From an uncultured Collinsella sp. (GTDB lineage: Bacteria > Actinomycetota > Coriobacteriia > Coriobacteriales > Coriobacteriaceae), in assembly GCA_902494935.1 (NCBI GenBank), contig CABUVH010000062.1:1-10288 (forward strand): DNA of 10,288 nt. The letters are read 5' to 3'. Every line of letters starts with the position of its first letter. Position 1 is the stretch's first letter. Position numbers and translations under genes: made by a program. The notes under the pieces were generated by a model. The model worked only from the letters and a program-made list of their open reading frames with translations. It was not told the DNA's origin and did no database searches. Positions 1 through 7,101 of the stretch are shown piece after piece.

Positions 1-156
1 AAGGCCCTGGCAGCGAATGGCGGCGGCGCCGCCGAGCTCGCAAGCGCGAGACATTTGAGCCATGGTCTCGGGCGTACGAAGCGGCTCGCCCATATACGCC
101 TGAACGCTCACGACGAGCTTGCCCTTCAGGGATTGAATCAAAGGATCGACGGTCAT
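1..156 (-). CDS. nanE: N-acetylmannosamine-6-phosphate 2-epimerase, N-terminal 52 residues
   Basis: The frame starts at the ATG at 156 and runs off the left edge. Upstream GAAAGG lies about 10 nt from the ATG, a slightly long spacing. The visible part fits NanE well: LKGKLVVSVQA (10-20), GEPL (23-26), then MAQM (32-35) and GGAAAIRCQGL (42-52), the start of the TIM barrel. Family members usually read LIVSCQA and GGAxAIRAxG. NanE converts ManNAc-6-P to GlcNAc-6-P in the cytoplasm, the last sialic-acid-specific step before amino sugar metabolism. It is the most diagnostic gene here and anchors the pathway for the whole cluster. The catalytic lysine and glutamate lie beyond the edge. The call is made on 52 residues, about a quarter of the protein. 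Confidence 0.88.
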   Translation of the reverse strand, partial: MTVDPLIQSLKGKLVVSVQAYMGEPLRTPETMAQMSRACELGGAAAIRCQGL

Positions 157-179
157 AAGGCTGTAACCTTTCTCAGAAC

Positions 180-210
180 AGCCTCCCGAGGCGTGTTGTC
201 TCGGGAGGCT
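180..210 (-). terminator. Hairpin between nanK and nanE
   Basis: AGCCTCCCGAG (180-190) and CTCGGGAGGCT (200-210) form a perfect 11-bp stem with a 9-nt loop, 16 nt after the nanK stop. In the minus-strand transcript it is followed by GTTCTGAGAAAGG, which leads into the nanE ribosome site and not a U-run. A full terminator is unlikely, since nanE follows without room for a promoter. It is better seen as a partial block, processing site or decay barrier. Confidence 0.5.
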
Positions 211-226
211 CCTACAGAAGATACGT

Positions 227-1192
227 TTACTTCAACGAGGCAAGAAGATGCTCAGCGGCACCGATGAGCGGAGCATCGCCCTCCAGAGAACCGATGAGGA
301 TCGGCGTGTCCTGAAGCGGATCGAGCGCCTGGCTGGCATAGCCCTCGTGCACCGAATCCTTCCACGTCTGTGAACGCCAATCGGGACCTTGGTGAATCAC
401 GCCGCCCGAAAGCACGATGACCTCAGGGTCCAGGATGTTAGCGAGCGAGCCCAAGCTGGCACCCAGCGCAAAGCCGGCGTCATGGATGACCTCGGTCGCC
501 TTTGCGTCGCCCGCACGGCACAGGTCGTTCACATCGCGACCGACCGAAGGACGGCTGGGGTCGACGCGACCAAAGCGCTCATCGTACATTCGACCAATGG
601 AAGTGCCCGAAGCAACCGATTCAAGATGGCCGGAACGCCCGCAGGCACAGGGAATGCCAGCGGCAGCCGAGCACTCGATGTGACCCATATGGCCGGCAGC
701 ACCATGGAAGCCCTGCATCACGCGGCCGTTCTCGACATATGCGCCGCCGATGCCCGTACCGATGCCAAGACACAAGACGGAGAACTTGCCCTTGCCGACG
801 CCCCAGTGGGCCTCACCCAGAGCATGAGCCTGCACGTCGCCTACGACGGCAACGGGAAGACCGAGGTCCTCGCGCAGGCGCGGCCCCAACTGAACGCCGG
901 ACCAGCCGGGCATGATCTCGTTGGCATACGCGATGGCGCCCGTCTTGGGATCGACGACGCCGGCGGCACCGATGCCGACGCCAAGGACCTCGACATCGGG
1001 ATTCGCCTCGAGAGCAGCCTTGATGGACGCCTCGATACGCTGGAAGACGGCCTCGCCGCCCTCTTGGGCCTCAGTGGGAACCTCGGCCTCAAAAACGGGA
1101 TGAGGCACGCTGCCGTCAGCCGGGTACTCCATGATGGCAGTCGCGATCTTAGTTCCGCCGATATCGACAGAGCAGACGTACTTGTTCTCCAT
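227..1192 (-). CDS. nanK: ROK-family sugar kinase, probable N-acetylmannosamine kinase
   Basis: The protein has 321 aa, a normal ROK length. The ATG at 1192 has AAGGAG 6 nt upstream. ATP-binding DIGGTK is at 10-15, catalytic Asp119 in GDVQAHALGE, and the second phosphate-binding segment GIGTGIGGA at 143-151. The zinc site is recognisable (H171, C182, C184), but the third cysteine of CxCGxxGCxE is His189 (CACGRSGHLE), and the sugar-contacting Glu of GExGH is His168 (GHMGH). These changes resemble those I have seen in actinobacterial ROK proteins, so an active enzyme is likely. There is no N-terminal helix-turn-helix, so it is a kinase and not a ROK repressor. Between nanA and nanE it would phosphorylate ManNAc to ManNAc-6-P. 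Specificity is inferred from context; a glucokinase-like role cannot be excluded. Confidence 0.85.
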   Translation of the reverse strand: MENKYVCSVDIGGTKIATAIMEYPADGSVPHPVFEAEVPTEAQEGGEAVFQRIEASIKAALEANPDVEVLGVGIGAAGVVDPKTGAIAYANEIMPGWSGVQLGPRLREDLGLPVAVVGDVQAHALGEAHWGVGKGKFSVLCLGIGTGIGGAYVENGRVMQGFHGAAGHMGHIECSAAAGIPCACGRSGHLESVASGTSIGRMYDERFGRVDPSRPSVGRDVNDLCRAGDAKATEVIHDAGFALGASLGSLANILDPEVIVLSGGVIHQGPDWRSQTWKDSVHEGYASQALDPLQDTPILIGSLEGDAPLIGAAEHLLASLK

Positions 1193-1233
1193 GTCGCTCT
1201 CCTTAGGAGATAAAAAACAACTACAGGAAATGA

Positions 1234-1256
1234 AGGCTGCGTTATCGCCGCAGCTT
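1234..1256. repeat. Short stem-loop next to the large palindrome
   Basis: GCTGCG (1236-1241) and CGCAGC (1249-1254) form a perfect 6-bp stem with a 7-nt loop, extendable by an outer A-T pair across a G-T position. It sits between the large palindrome and the ribosome site of the kinase gene (AAGGAG at about 1200-1205), so two stem-loops precede nanK in the transcript. No U-run follows. Confidence 0.4.
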
Positions 1257-1257
1257 G

Positions 1258-1367
1258 GTAAAGGTTTCCCGGGTGCCCGAGGTTGGGGTGAAAGCGGTCG
1301 GGCGTTGACCTAATGGGTCACGCTCGACCGCTTGAGCCCCAAGATCGGGTGCCCGGGGAAGCTTTAC
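1258..1367 (+). repeat. 110-nt imperfect palindrome between nanA and nanK
   Basis: Arms 1258-1310 and 1316-1367 pair along nearly their full length around the loop TAATG (1311-1315). I count 42 Watson-Crick pairs. Five further positions are G-U wobbles if transcribed from the plus strand (1267/1358, 1274/1351, 1275/1350, 1289/1336, 1301/1324); in a minus-strand transcript the same five are A-C mismatches. An internal loop at 1290-1291/1334-1335 is a tandem G-A pair on the plus strand only. The right arm includes the nanA stop codon (1364-1366). It may be a mobile or repetitive extragenic palindrome, or a structured RNA. There is no T-run on either side. Confidence 0.7.
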
Positions 1368-2284
1368 AGGAGACCGTTGTCCTGGAGGACCTTCTTAATC
1401 GCCTCGACGTTCTCGCCGGTCATGGCCTTCACCGGGCGCGGCATGGTCGGGCTGTCGAAGATGCCCATGAGGTTCATAGCGGTCTTGAAGGCGCCGACGC
1501 CACCGGCATAGCCCTGGACGCCCGAGGTGACATCCCAGATGTGCGAAATCTCATTGAGGCGATCCTGCTCGGCCTTGACGGTAGCCCAGTCACCAGCCTG
1601 AGCGGCCTTCCACTGACGCACGTAGCCCTCGGGCTCAACGTTGGCGAGACCCGGGACGGAACCGTCGGCGCCGCCGAGGTAAGCACCGTCGACGACGACC
1701 TCGTGACCGGTGAGGATGCTCATCGGATGACCGTTCTTCTCGTTCTCCTGAACGAGGTAGCGGAACGAGATGTCATCACCCGAGGAATCCTTGACGCCGG
1801 CCAGGACGCCCTCGGCGCCGAGCTTGGCAAGGAGCTTCCAGGGGAGCTTGGTGTGGACGCAGACGGGAATGTCATAGGCAAAGATGGGCAGGTCGAGCTC
1901 CTCGTGCAGGATGCGGAAGTGCTCCTCGACCTCGGTCATGCCCTGCAGGGCATAGAACGGGCAGGTGGCGACAAGTGCATCGGCACCCAGCTCCTGAGCG
2001 ACCTTGCCGTGCTCGATCATGCGCTCGGTCTCGGTGTCGATGATGCCGACCAGAACAGGCACGCGGTGGTCGACGATGCGCACGGCCTCGGCGACAATCT
2101 GGCGACGGCGCTCGTCGGTGGAGAAGACGACCTCGCCCGAGGATCCCAGGAAGAACAGTCCATCGACGCCGGCGTCGATCATGCGGTTGATGCTGCGCTC
2201 AAAGGAGACAACATCGAGCTGGTGATCTTCGGTATCGGGAACAACGACGGGAGGAATAACGCCGGTGAATTTCTGAGTTGCCAC
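1364..2284 (-). CDS. nanA: DHDPS/N-acetylneuraminate lyase family aldolase, probable sialic acid lyase
   Basis: The protein has 306 aa. The start is the GTG at 2284 with GGAG 6 nt upstream; the frame stays open further but without family similarity. It is a class I TIM-barrel aldolase: GSSGE (47-51), catalytic Tyr137 in AYDIP and Schiff-base Lys165 in GVKDSSGD. Tyr137 and Lys165 even carry the E. coli NanA numbers. In this pathway it would split N-acetylneuraminate into ManNAc and pyruvate in the cytoplasm. However, the E. coli sialic-acid contacts Asp191-Glu192 align with Glu195-Val196, and the GADGSVPGLAN segment differs from the GGIGSTYN of classical lyases. The sequence alone therefore supports the superfamily. 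NanA function is inferred from the adjacent kinase and nanE. Another 2-keto-3-deoxy-sugar acid aldolase is the alternative. Confidence 0.75.
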   Translation of the reverse strand: MATQKFTGVIPPVVVPDTEDHQLDVVSFERSINRMIDAGVDGLFFLGSSGEVVFSTDERRRQIVAEAVRIVDHRVPVLVGIIDTETERMIEHGKVAQELGADALVATCPFYALQGMTEVEEHFRILHEELDLPIFAYDIPVCVHTKLPWKLLAKLGAEGVLAGVKDSSGDDISFRYLVQENEKNGHPMSILTGHEVVVDGAYLGGADGSVPGLANVEPEGYVRQWKAAQAGDWATVKAEQDRLNEISHIWDVTSGVQGYAGGVGAFKTAMNLMGIFDSPTMPRPVKAMTGENVEAIKKVLQDNGLL

Positions 2285-2307
2285 AAGAATCTCCTTAGTT
2301 GTCTGGC

Positions 2308-2354
2308 GGGCGGCCCTGTGCCACCCACTCTTGTTGGCAGTGTCCAGGCCGCCT
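2308..2354 (-). repeat. Stem-loop at the end of the CE7-like gene
   Basis: GGCGGCC (2309-2315) pairs with GGCCGCC (2347-2353), with a possible G-T pair outside and an inner TGCCA/TGGCA stem. It spans most of the 68-bp gap before nanA, and its arm touches the stop codon of the CE7-like gene. There is no U-run, so it is more likely an mRNA processing or stability element than a terminator. It leaves the nanA ribosome site free. Confidence 0.35.
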
Positions 2355-3204
2355 AGGCCAAAGAACACGGATAGAACGTTTGGTTAAAAAAGTCGACGAC
2401 TTCGTTTTCGAACGCATTGATGCGCTCGTGAGCGTATTTGGCATAGATGATATGCCTCCGGTCACACTCAAGACCGTTGAATACGGCAAACTGATCCTTG
2501 GGATCGCTCGCGGTATCCATAAGCGATGTGCCCATGAGCACCGATCCGCGCACCCGAGACGACAGCGCCTCGAGGCCGCCAGGAAGCGGATTGGCAACCG
2601 CCGTGCAGGCGAGGCCCCGCTCGTCCAGAGCAGAAACCGCCAGCGCGACTCCGCCGCCAAGACCCTCGCCCCATGCAAAGATGCGGTCGGGGTCCATGCC
2701 ATCAAGATTGCGCGCCACCTTCGCCAGCGCGCAACCCCAACGGACGCGCTCGACAAAAGCGGGCGAAGAAATCCCCCGCTGCAGGTCGTCCGCACCAGCA
2801 ACATCGTCATCCAGTGCAAGCACGGCATATCCCATGGCGGCAAATCTCGTCATGTGATTCCAGCCGCGCACAGGCCGATCGATGTCGTGGAACATCAGGC
2901 ACAACGGCACGCGCTCAGATACTCGGGCACGACCGACAGGCTCGATCAAACGAGCGTGAATCGCATCGTCACCGAGCTCAAAGGAGACCTCCGAGTAACG
3001 GGCGCAGGGGTTAACAAAGTCAATCGCCGTAATGGCCAGGCCTTGAATCTCAAGATTCGAAGCGCATGTCTCTAAATCAGAAACATCTGCTTGGACATCA
3101 CCGCGCCAGTCCCGATATTCTGCGAGCCTTGACGAAACCGTTCCAGGAATTCCCACGAGCCCGGGGACAATCAGCTCGTCAACATTGCTCTCGCACTTAG
3201 ACAT
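2353..3204 (-). CDS. CE7-like alpha/beta-hydrolase homologue lacking the nucleophilic serine (probable pseudoenzyme)
   Basis: The protein has 283 aa. The ATG at 3204 overlaps the upstream stop (ATGTCTAA) and follows a purine-rich GGGAGGGGAGG site, so translation is coupled. It aligns with the neighbouring esterase around FHD (105-107), the nucleophile elbow, GTSLMDTASDPKDQFAVFNGL (225-245) and YAHE (257-260). At the elbow GASQGGG is replaced by GEGLGGG, so the serine is Gly181 (codon GGT, 2662-2664). Asp230 and His259 remain. The distance from nucleophile position to Asp is 49 residues against 91 in the neighbour, so about 42 residues of the family's lid/interface insertion are missing. The frame is clean and the start well formed, which argues against decay. 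It may be a non-catalytic partner, a sugar-binding protein or an enzyme of changed chemistry. Function unknown. Confidence 0.8.
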   Translation of the reverse strand: MSKCESNVDELIVPGLVGIPGTVSSRLAEYRDWRGDVQADVSDLETCASNLEIQGLAITAIDFVNPCARYSEVSFELGDDAIHARLIEPVGRARVSERVPLCLMFHDIDRPVRGWNHMTRFAAMGYAVLALDDDVAGADDLQRGISSPAFVERVRWGCALAKVARNLDGMDPDRIFAWGEGLGGGVALAVSALDERGLACTAVANPLPGGLEALSSRVRGSVLMGTSLMDTASDPKDQFAVFNGLECDRRHIIYAKYAHERINAFENEVVDFFNQTFYPCSLA

Positions 3205-4174
3205 GAGCCTCCCCTCCCTTGCAGAAAAACGGAATGATCAAATCGTCAAAATCCTGAATCTCCTCGTGGCCAAAGCCTTCAAAGAACTCATGACGCTTTT
3301 CGCAGGTCAGGTTGTTATAGACCGCAAACTGCGTCGCTGGCGGACAGACGATATCGGCTGTGCCAGTGCCAAACAGCACGGGGCATTTGACCATAGGGGC
3401 AAAGTTCTTGGAATCGAAGTACGCCAGCTTGGCATAGGCTTCGTCAATACGAGTCGAGTCCTCGTCAAACCAGCGAGACCAATAGCGCAGGCCCTCGTAG
3501 GCAATGTCGTCGGCATCCAAATCCCAGACCAGGCGGAAATCTGACAGGAAGGGATAGAGGATGGCGGCACGATTGATAAGCTCGCTGTTAAGCGCACAGG
3601 TCGCAATGCCCAAACCGCCGCCCTGCGACGCGCCGTTCACAAACACACGCGCAAGATCGATGCCCTCGAGCTCGCGAACGATGCGGCACAGGATGCGAAT
3701 ATCTTGGTGCAAGCGGACATAGTAGAGGTTGGCCGGGTCGCCGTCGATACCGGCGACGATATGACCGGCAACCGTTGTGCCCTCAAATCCACCAATGTCC
3801 TCGGAGGGACCTCCTTGGCCGGGGCAGTCGAGGGCGATGAGTGCCATGCCCATGCCCGCAAACGACGCCTGCTCAAACCAGCTGCGGCTTGCACCCGGAT
3901 ACCCATGGAACTGAAGTACCAATGGCACGGGCTCGTCCGAGACGGGTTTAAGGTACTTGGCATGCAGGCGAGCGCCACACATGCCGGTATACCAGAGGTC
4001 GAAAAGTTGGCAGGTCGCGGCATCGGCGACCGATGCCGTCTCGATCGCATAGTCAAGCCCGACGGCGTCGGCCTCGGCCATGCGATCCTTCCAAAAGAGA
4101 TCGAAATCTGATGGACGGGGCATGGCGCCTCGGTATTCACCAAATTGATGTTGTAGCTCCTGAGCACTTGGCAT
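3197..4174 (-). CDS. CE7-family carbohydrate esterase (acetyl xylan esterase/cephalosporin C deacetylase type)
   Basis: The protein has 325 aa, the normal size for this family. I chose the ATG at 4174, which gives the usual N-terminus (PSAQELQHQFGEYRG, then PRPSDFDLFW); a TTG at 4189 is possible, and neither has a strong ribosome site. The fold is an alpha/beta hydrolase: HGYPG (90-94) for the oxyanion hole, nucleophile Ser183 in GASQGG, Asp274 in GTADIVCPP and His303 in GFGHE. Spacing matches the known Ser-Asp-His triad of CE7 enzymes. There is no signal peptide, so it acts in the cytoplasm on imported sugar. Beside nan genes it most likely removes O-acetyl groups from sialic acids, but CE7 enzymes act on many small acetylated sugars, so the substrate is inferred. 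It overlaps the next gene by 8 bp. Confidence 0.9.
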   Translation of the reverse strand: MPSAQELQHQFGEYRGAMPRPSDFDLFWKDRMAEADAVGLDYAIETASVADAATCQLFDLWYTGMCGARLHAKYLKPVSDEPVPLVLQFHGYPGASRSWFEQASFAGMGMALIALDCPGQGGPSEDIGGFEGTTVAGHIVAGIDGDPANLYYVRLHQDIRILCRIVRELEGIDLARVFVNGASQGGGLGIATCALNSELINRAAILYPFLSDFRLVWDLDADDIAYEGLRYWSRWFDEDSTRIDEAYAKLAYFDSKNFAPMVKCPVLFGTGTADIVCPPATQFAVYNNLTCEKRHEFFEGFGHEEIQDFDDLIIPFFCKGGEAHV

Positions 4175-4210
4175 GGCTCGTGAACCCAACCTTTCGAAAT
4201 CGCAACGGAG

Positions 4211-4238
4211 GTGCGCCCGGCAAGGGAACCGGGCGCAC
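4211..4238 (-). terminator. Strong hairpin between transporter and esterase genes
   Basis: GTGCGCCCGG (4211-4220) and CCGGGCGCAC (4229-4238) form a perfect 10-bp GC-rich stem with an 8-nt loop, 16 nt after the ATPase stop. In the minus-strand transcript the 3' side reads CTCCGTTGCGATTTCG, with no real U-run, so it may be a partial terminator, a decay barrier or a processing site. It separates the transporter genes from the catabolic genes. Confidence 0.5.
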
Positions 4239-4254
4239 GGGAGGGAAAGCGAGG

Positions 4255-5082
4255 CTACTCGCCGAGCTTGGGATGCAGCAGCGACGGCGCAGCGCAGAGC
4301 AGCATCTTGGTGTAGGGGTCCTGGGGGTGCTGGAAGACCTGCTTGGCCTCGCCCTGCTCGACGATCCTGCCGCCATTCATAACGATGATGTCGTCAGAGA
4401 TATAGCGGACCGTCTGGATGTCATGGCTGATGAACACCATGGCCAGGCCGAGCTCCTTCTTAAGGTCGGTCAACAGGTTCAGAATCTGTGCGCGGACCGA
4501 AACGTCCAGAGCCGAGGTGGGCTCGTCGGCGATGATGGCATCGGGGTTCAGCGACAGGGCACGGGCAATTGCGACGCGCTGGCGTTGGCCGCCCGAAAGC
4601 TGACCGGGAAGAACCTCGGCGGCGGAGCTGGGCAGACCGGTGAGCTCCAGGAGCTCCTTGACGCGCTTCTCCTGCTCGGCCTCGGTACCCAGGTTGTGGA
4701 CGCGCATGGGGTCGAGCAGCTGCTCGCGAACGACCATGCGGGGATTGAGCGCCGTGGCCGGGTTCTGGAACACGACCGAGATGACGCGACCCATGTGGCG
4801 ACGGTCCTCGGCGGTACGTTTGGTAACGTCCTTGCCCTTAAAGTAGACCTTGCCGCTCGTGGGGGCCTGCAGGCCGCACATGACGTTGGCGGTGGTGGAC
4901 TTACCGCAACCGGACTCGCCGACGATGCCGATCGTCTGACCGGGCATGAGCTTAATCGTTACACCCTGGACGGCGTGAACCAGGTTGGGGTGCAGAATCG
5001 AGCCGGTACGGGTCCTAAAGGTGACGTGGACGTCATCAAGGAAGATGATCGGCTCGACGCCGTTGACTGCGGTCTCGCTCAT
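4255..5082 (-). CDS. ABC transporter ATPase, DppF/OppF type
   Basis: The protein has 275 aa and is a second nucleotide-binding subunit that pairs with the ATPase half of the fusion protein. Walker A GESGCGKS is at 55-62, Q-loop Gln106 at FQNP, signature LSGGQ at 162-166, Walker B D186-E187 and switch His220. The ATG follows the previous TAG with no gap, and the GGAGGTGA ribosome site is built from the last codons of the upstream gene, so translation is coupled. The protein ends soon after the ATPase fold (PSLLHPKLGE) without the usual OppF C-terminal extension. Binding protein, two permease units and two ATPases make a complete importer. The substrate is inferred from the nan genes. Confidence 0.93.
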   Translation of the reverse strand: MSETAVNGVEPIIFLDDVHVTFRTRTGSILHPNLVHAVQGVTIKLMPGQTIGIVGESGCGKSTTANVMCGLQAPTSGKVYFKGKDVTKRTAEDRRHMGRVISVVFQNPATALNPRMVVREQLLDPMRVHNLGTEAEQEKRVKELLELTGLPSSAAEVLPGQLSGGQRQRVAIARALSLNPDAIIADEPTSALDVSVRAQILNLLTDLKKELGLAMVFISHDIQTVRYISDDIIVMNGGRIVEQGEAKQVFQHPQDPYTKMLLCAAPSLLHPKLGE

Positions 5083-7098
5083 CTACATCACCTCCGCGTG
5101 AGGGGTCAAACCATTTGCCTTGAGCACCTCGTCGGGGAGCTCGGAATAGAAGTGCTCGGTGCCGGGCACGCGCTTGAAGACCGGACGGGTGTCCAGGCCA
5201 ATACGCGGATGGCTCGAGCGGGGCGCGAAGCGATCGCCCTTGGGGAAATCGCGCGGACTCGGAACGGCGCCGGGCACCTGGTGCAGGCGGCCCGAACCGC
5301 TCTCGATGGACAGAACGGAACCCAGAAGACCGCGGGTGTACTCGTGGATCGGGTTGGTGAGCAGCTCCTTGGTGGGTGCCTGCTCGATAACCTGGCCAGC
5401 GTACATAACCGTGATGTTATGGGCAACCTCGGCGACCAGAGCCAGGTCATGCGAAACGAAGATCATGGCAAAGCCGAGCTTGGCCTGAAGATCGTTGAGC
5501 AGCTTGATAACCTGCTTCTGGACGGTAACGTCCAAAGCGGTCGTGGGCTCGTCGCAGATGACCAGCTTGGGGTCGCGGGTAAGGGCCATAGCGATCAGGA
5601 CACGCTGACGCTGGCCGCCGGAAAGCTCGTGCGGATAGCTCTCGAGCGTGCGCTTGGGATCGAGGCCGACGAGCTCCAGGAGCTCCTCGGCGCTGCGGGT
5701 TCCGCCGCGCTTGGTGAGCTGCTTCATCTGGGCAGAGATGAGCATGGAGGGATTAAGCGAGGACAGGGCGTCCTGATAGACCATAGCGATATCGGTACCG
5801 CGCAGGCCGAACCACTCCTTCTTGCTCATCTTGAGCAGGTCGCGACCCTCCCAGAGAACCTCGCCGGAAAGATACTCGTCATCGTCGGTCAGGCCCATGA
5901 TGGCCAGCGTGGTGATGGACTTACCGCAACCGGACTCGCCCACCAGGCCCATGGTCTGACCAGGACGAACGTCAAAGTTGACATGGTCGACGACGTTGAT
6001 ATCACCGTGATGCTCAAACTGGATGCAGAAGTCACGGACCGAGAGAATCGGCTCAACGGACTCGTCGGGCACGTGGCGATCGTCACGCTTGAGCTCGACA
6101 TCGCGCAGGGCGCCAAGGCGAGCGGAGAGGGACTGGGCCTGCTCCTTGTAGGCGCGAACGGGGTCGGAGACCAGCAGGTCGGCCTCGCGACGCTTGGAGG
6201 AATCGGTAGGATCCAGGGCGGCGGAGGGGGCAGCGGCCATGGCGTCGGTAATGCCCTCGGAGAGGATGTTAAGCGCCAGGCAGGTGATCATGATGGCCAG
6301 ACCCGGGAACAGCGCCTGCCACCAACGGCCGGCGAGCACGCCGCCGCGGGCGTCGGCGAGGATGTTGCCCCAGGTAGCGGTGGGCTCCTGGATACCAGCG
6401 CCGATGAAGGTCAGCGAGGCCTCGAAGATGATGGCGTCGGCGACCAGGGTAACGGTGAAGACCATGATCGGGGCGATGCAGTTACGCAGAACATGCTTGA
6501 TCAAAATCCACGGAGCCTTGGCGCCGGAAACGATGACCGCGCGGACATAGTCCTCGCCGTACTCGGACACGATGTTGGCGCGTACGATACGGGCAATCTG
6601 CGGAGTGTACATAAAGCCGATGGCGAAGATGATCGACGGCACGGAGTTGCCCAGGATGGAGACGAAGACGGCCGCGAGGGCGATGCCCGGGATGGACATG
6701 ATGATGTCCAGGATACGCATGATCGTCTCGGAGACGGCCTTGCGCGAAACCGCTGCAAGGGCGCCCACGACCGAGCCGCAGACCAGAGCCATGGCAGTGG
6801 CGCCAAAGCCGATAATCAGCGAGTAACGACCACCGTAGAGCATACGCGACAGAATGTCGCGACCCTTATCGTCGGTACCGAAGATAAATCCGTTGCCGGG
6901 AGCCTGGCGAGCCGTAAAGATCTCGACCGGGCTATAGGGGGCAAGAAGGGGCGCCAGGATCGCAGTCAGGGCGACCAGCACCAGCACGACGGCGGCAATC
7001 TTAGAAGACAGCGTCATCTTCTTCCAGCCACCGAGCTTGAGCCCCTTGGAGGCAGCCTTCTCGAGCTGCTCGGTTTGCTTCTCTCGAATCTTTACCAT
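5083..7098 (-). CDS. Fused ABC permease (DppC type) and ATPase (DppD type)
   Basis: One 671-aa frame holds two transporter parts. Residues about 30-285 are a DppC/OppC-type permease: the N-terminal segment (33-53), a FGTDDKGRDILSR motif (73-85) and an EAA loop (179-206). A hydrophilic linker (about 290-345) leads to an ABC ATPase with Walker A GESGCGKS (387-394), signature LSGGQ (492-496), Walker B with D516-E517, and switch His550. The C-terminal tail resembles the oligo_HPY extension (VPGAVPSPRDFPKGDRFAPR) but lacks the cysteines usual in OppD/DppD. Such permease/ATP-binding fusions are a known variant in Actinobacteria, and the raw sequence shows no frame break. The start ATG at 7098 follows the DppB stop closely with a weak AGGA site, which points to coupling. 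The stop TAG abuts the next start. Confidence 0.92.
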   Translation of the reverse strand: MVKIREKQTEQLEKAASKGLKLGGWKKMTLSSKIAAVVLVLVALTAILAPLLAPYSPVEIFTARQAPGNGFIFGTDDKGRDILSRMLYGGRYSLIIGFGATAMALVCGSVVGALAAVSRKAVSETIMRILDIIMSIPGIALAAVFVSILGNSVPSIIFAIGFMYTPQIARIVRANIVSEYGEDYVRAVIVSGAKAPWILIKHVLRNCIAPIMVFTVTLVADAIIFEASLTFIGAGIQEPTATWGNILADARGGVLAGRWWQALFPGLAIMITCLALNILSEGITDAMAAAPSAALDPTDSSKRREADLLVSDPVRAYKEQAQSLSARLGALRDVELKRDDRHVPDESVEPILSVRDFCIQFEHHGDINVVDHVNFDVRPGQTMGLVGESGCGKSITTLAIMGLTDDDEYLSGEVLWEGRDLLKMSKKEWFGLRGTDIAMVYQDALSSLNPSMLISAQMKQLTKRGGTRSAEELLELVGLDPKRTLESYPHELSGGQRQRVLIAMALTRDPKLVICDEPTTALDVTVQKQVIKLLNDLQAKLGFAMIFVSHDLALVAEVAHNITVMYAGQVIEQAPTKELLTNPIHEYTRGLLGSVLSIESGSGRLHQVPGAVPSPRDFPKGDRFAPRSSHPRIGLDTRPVFKRVPGTEHFYSELPDEVLKANGLTPHAEVM

Positions 7099-7101
7099 AA
7101 T

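Noticed and set aside
389..1213. Plus-strand open frame of 274 codons opposite nanK
   Set aside because: Antisense to a ROK kinase with all main motifs; no independent evidence for coding.
1258..1367. Classical intrinsic terminator of nanA
   Set aside because: No U-run follows the stem on the minus strand, and the loop and arms are far longer than a usual terminator. nanK and nanE follow in the same direction.
1313..2356. Plus-strand open frame of 347 codons opposite nanA
   Set aside because: Antisense to a clear aldolase, and its start lies inside the large palindrome. No motif.
2295..2843. Second minus-strand frame inside the CE7-like gene, suggesting a frameshift
   Set aside because: The main frame keeps family similarity through both the elbow and the C-terminal Asp/His region; the alternative frame has none.
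5083..7098. Permease-ATPase fusion as an assembly or sequencing error
   Set aside because: A long hydrophilic linker joins the domains in one clean frame, and such fusions are known in this transporter family.
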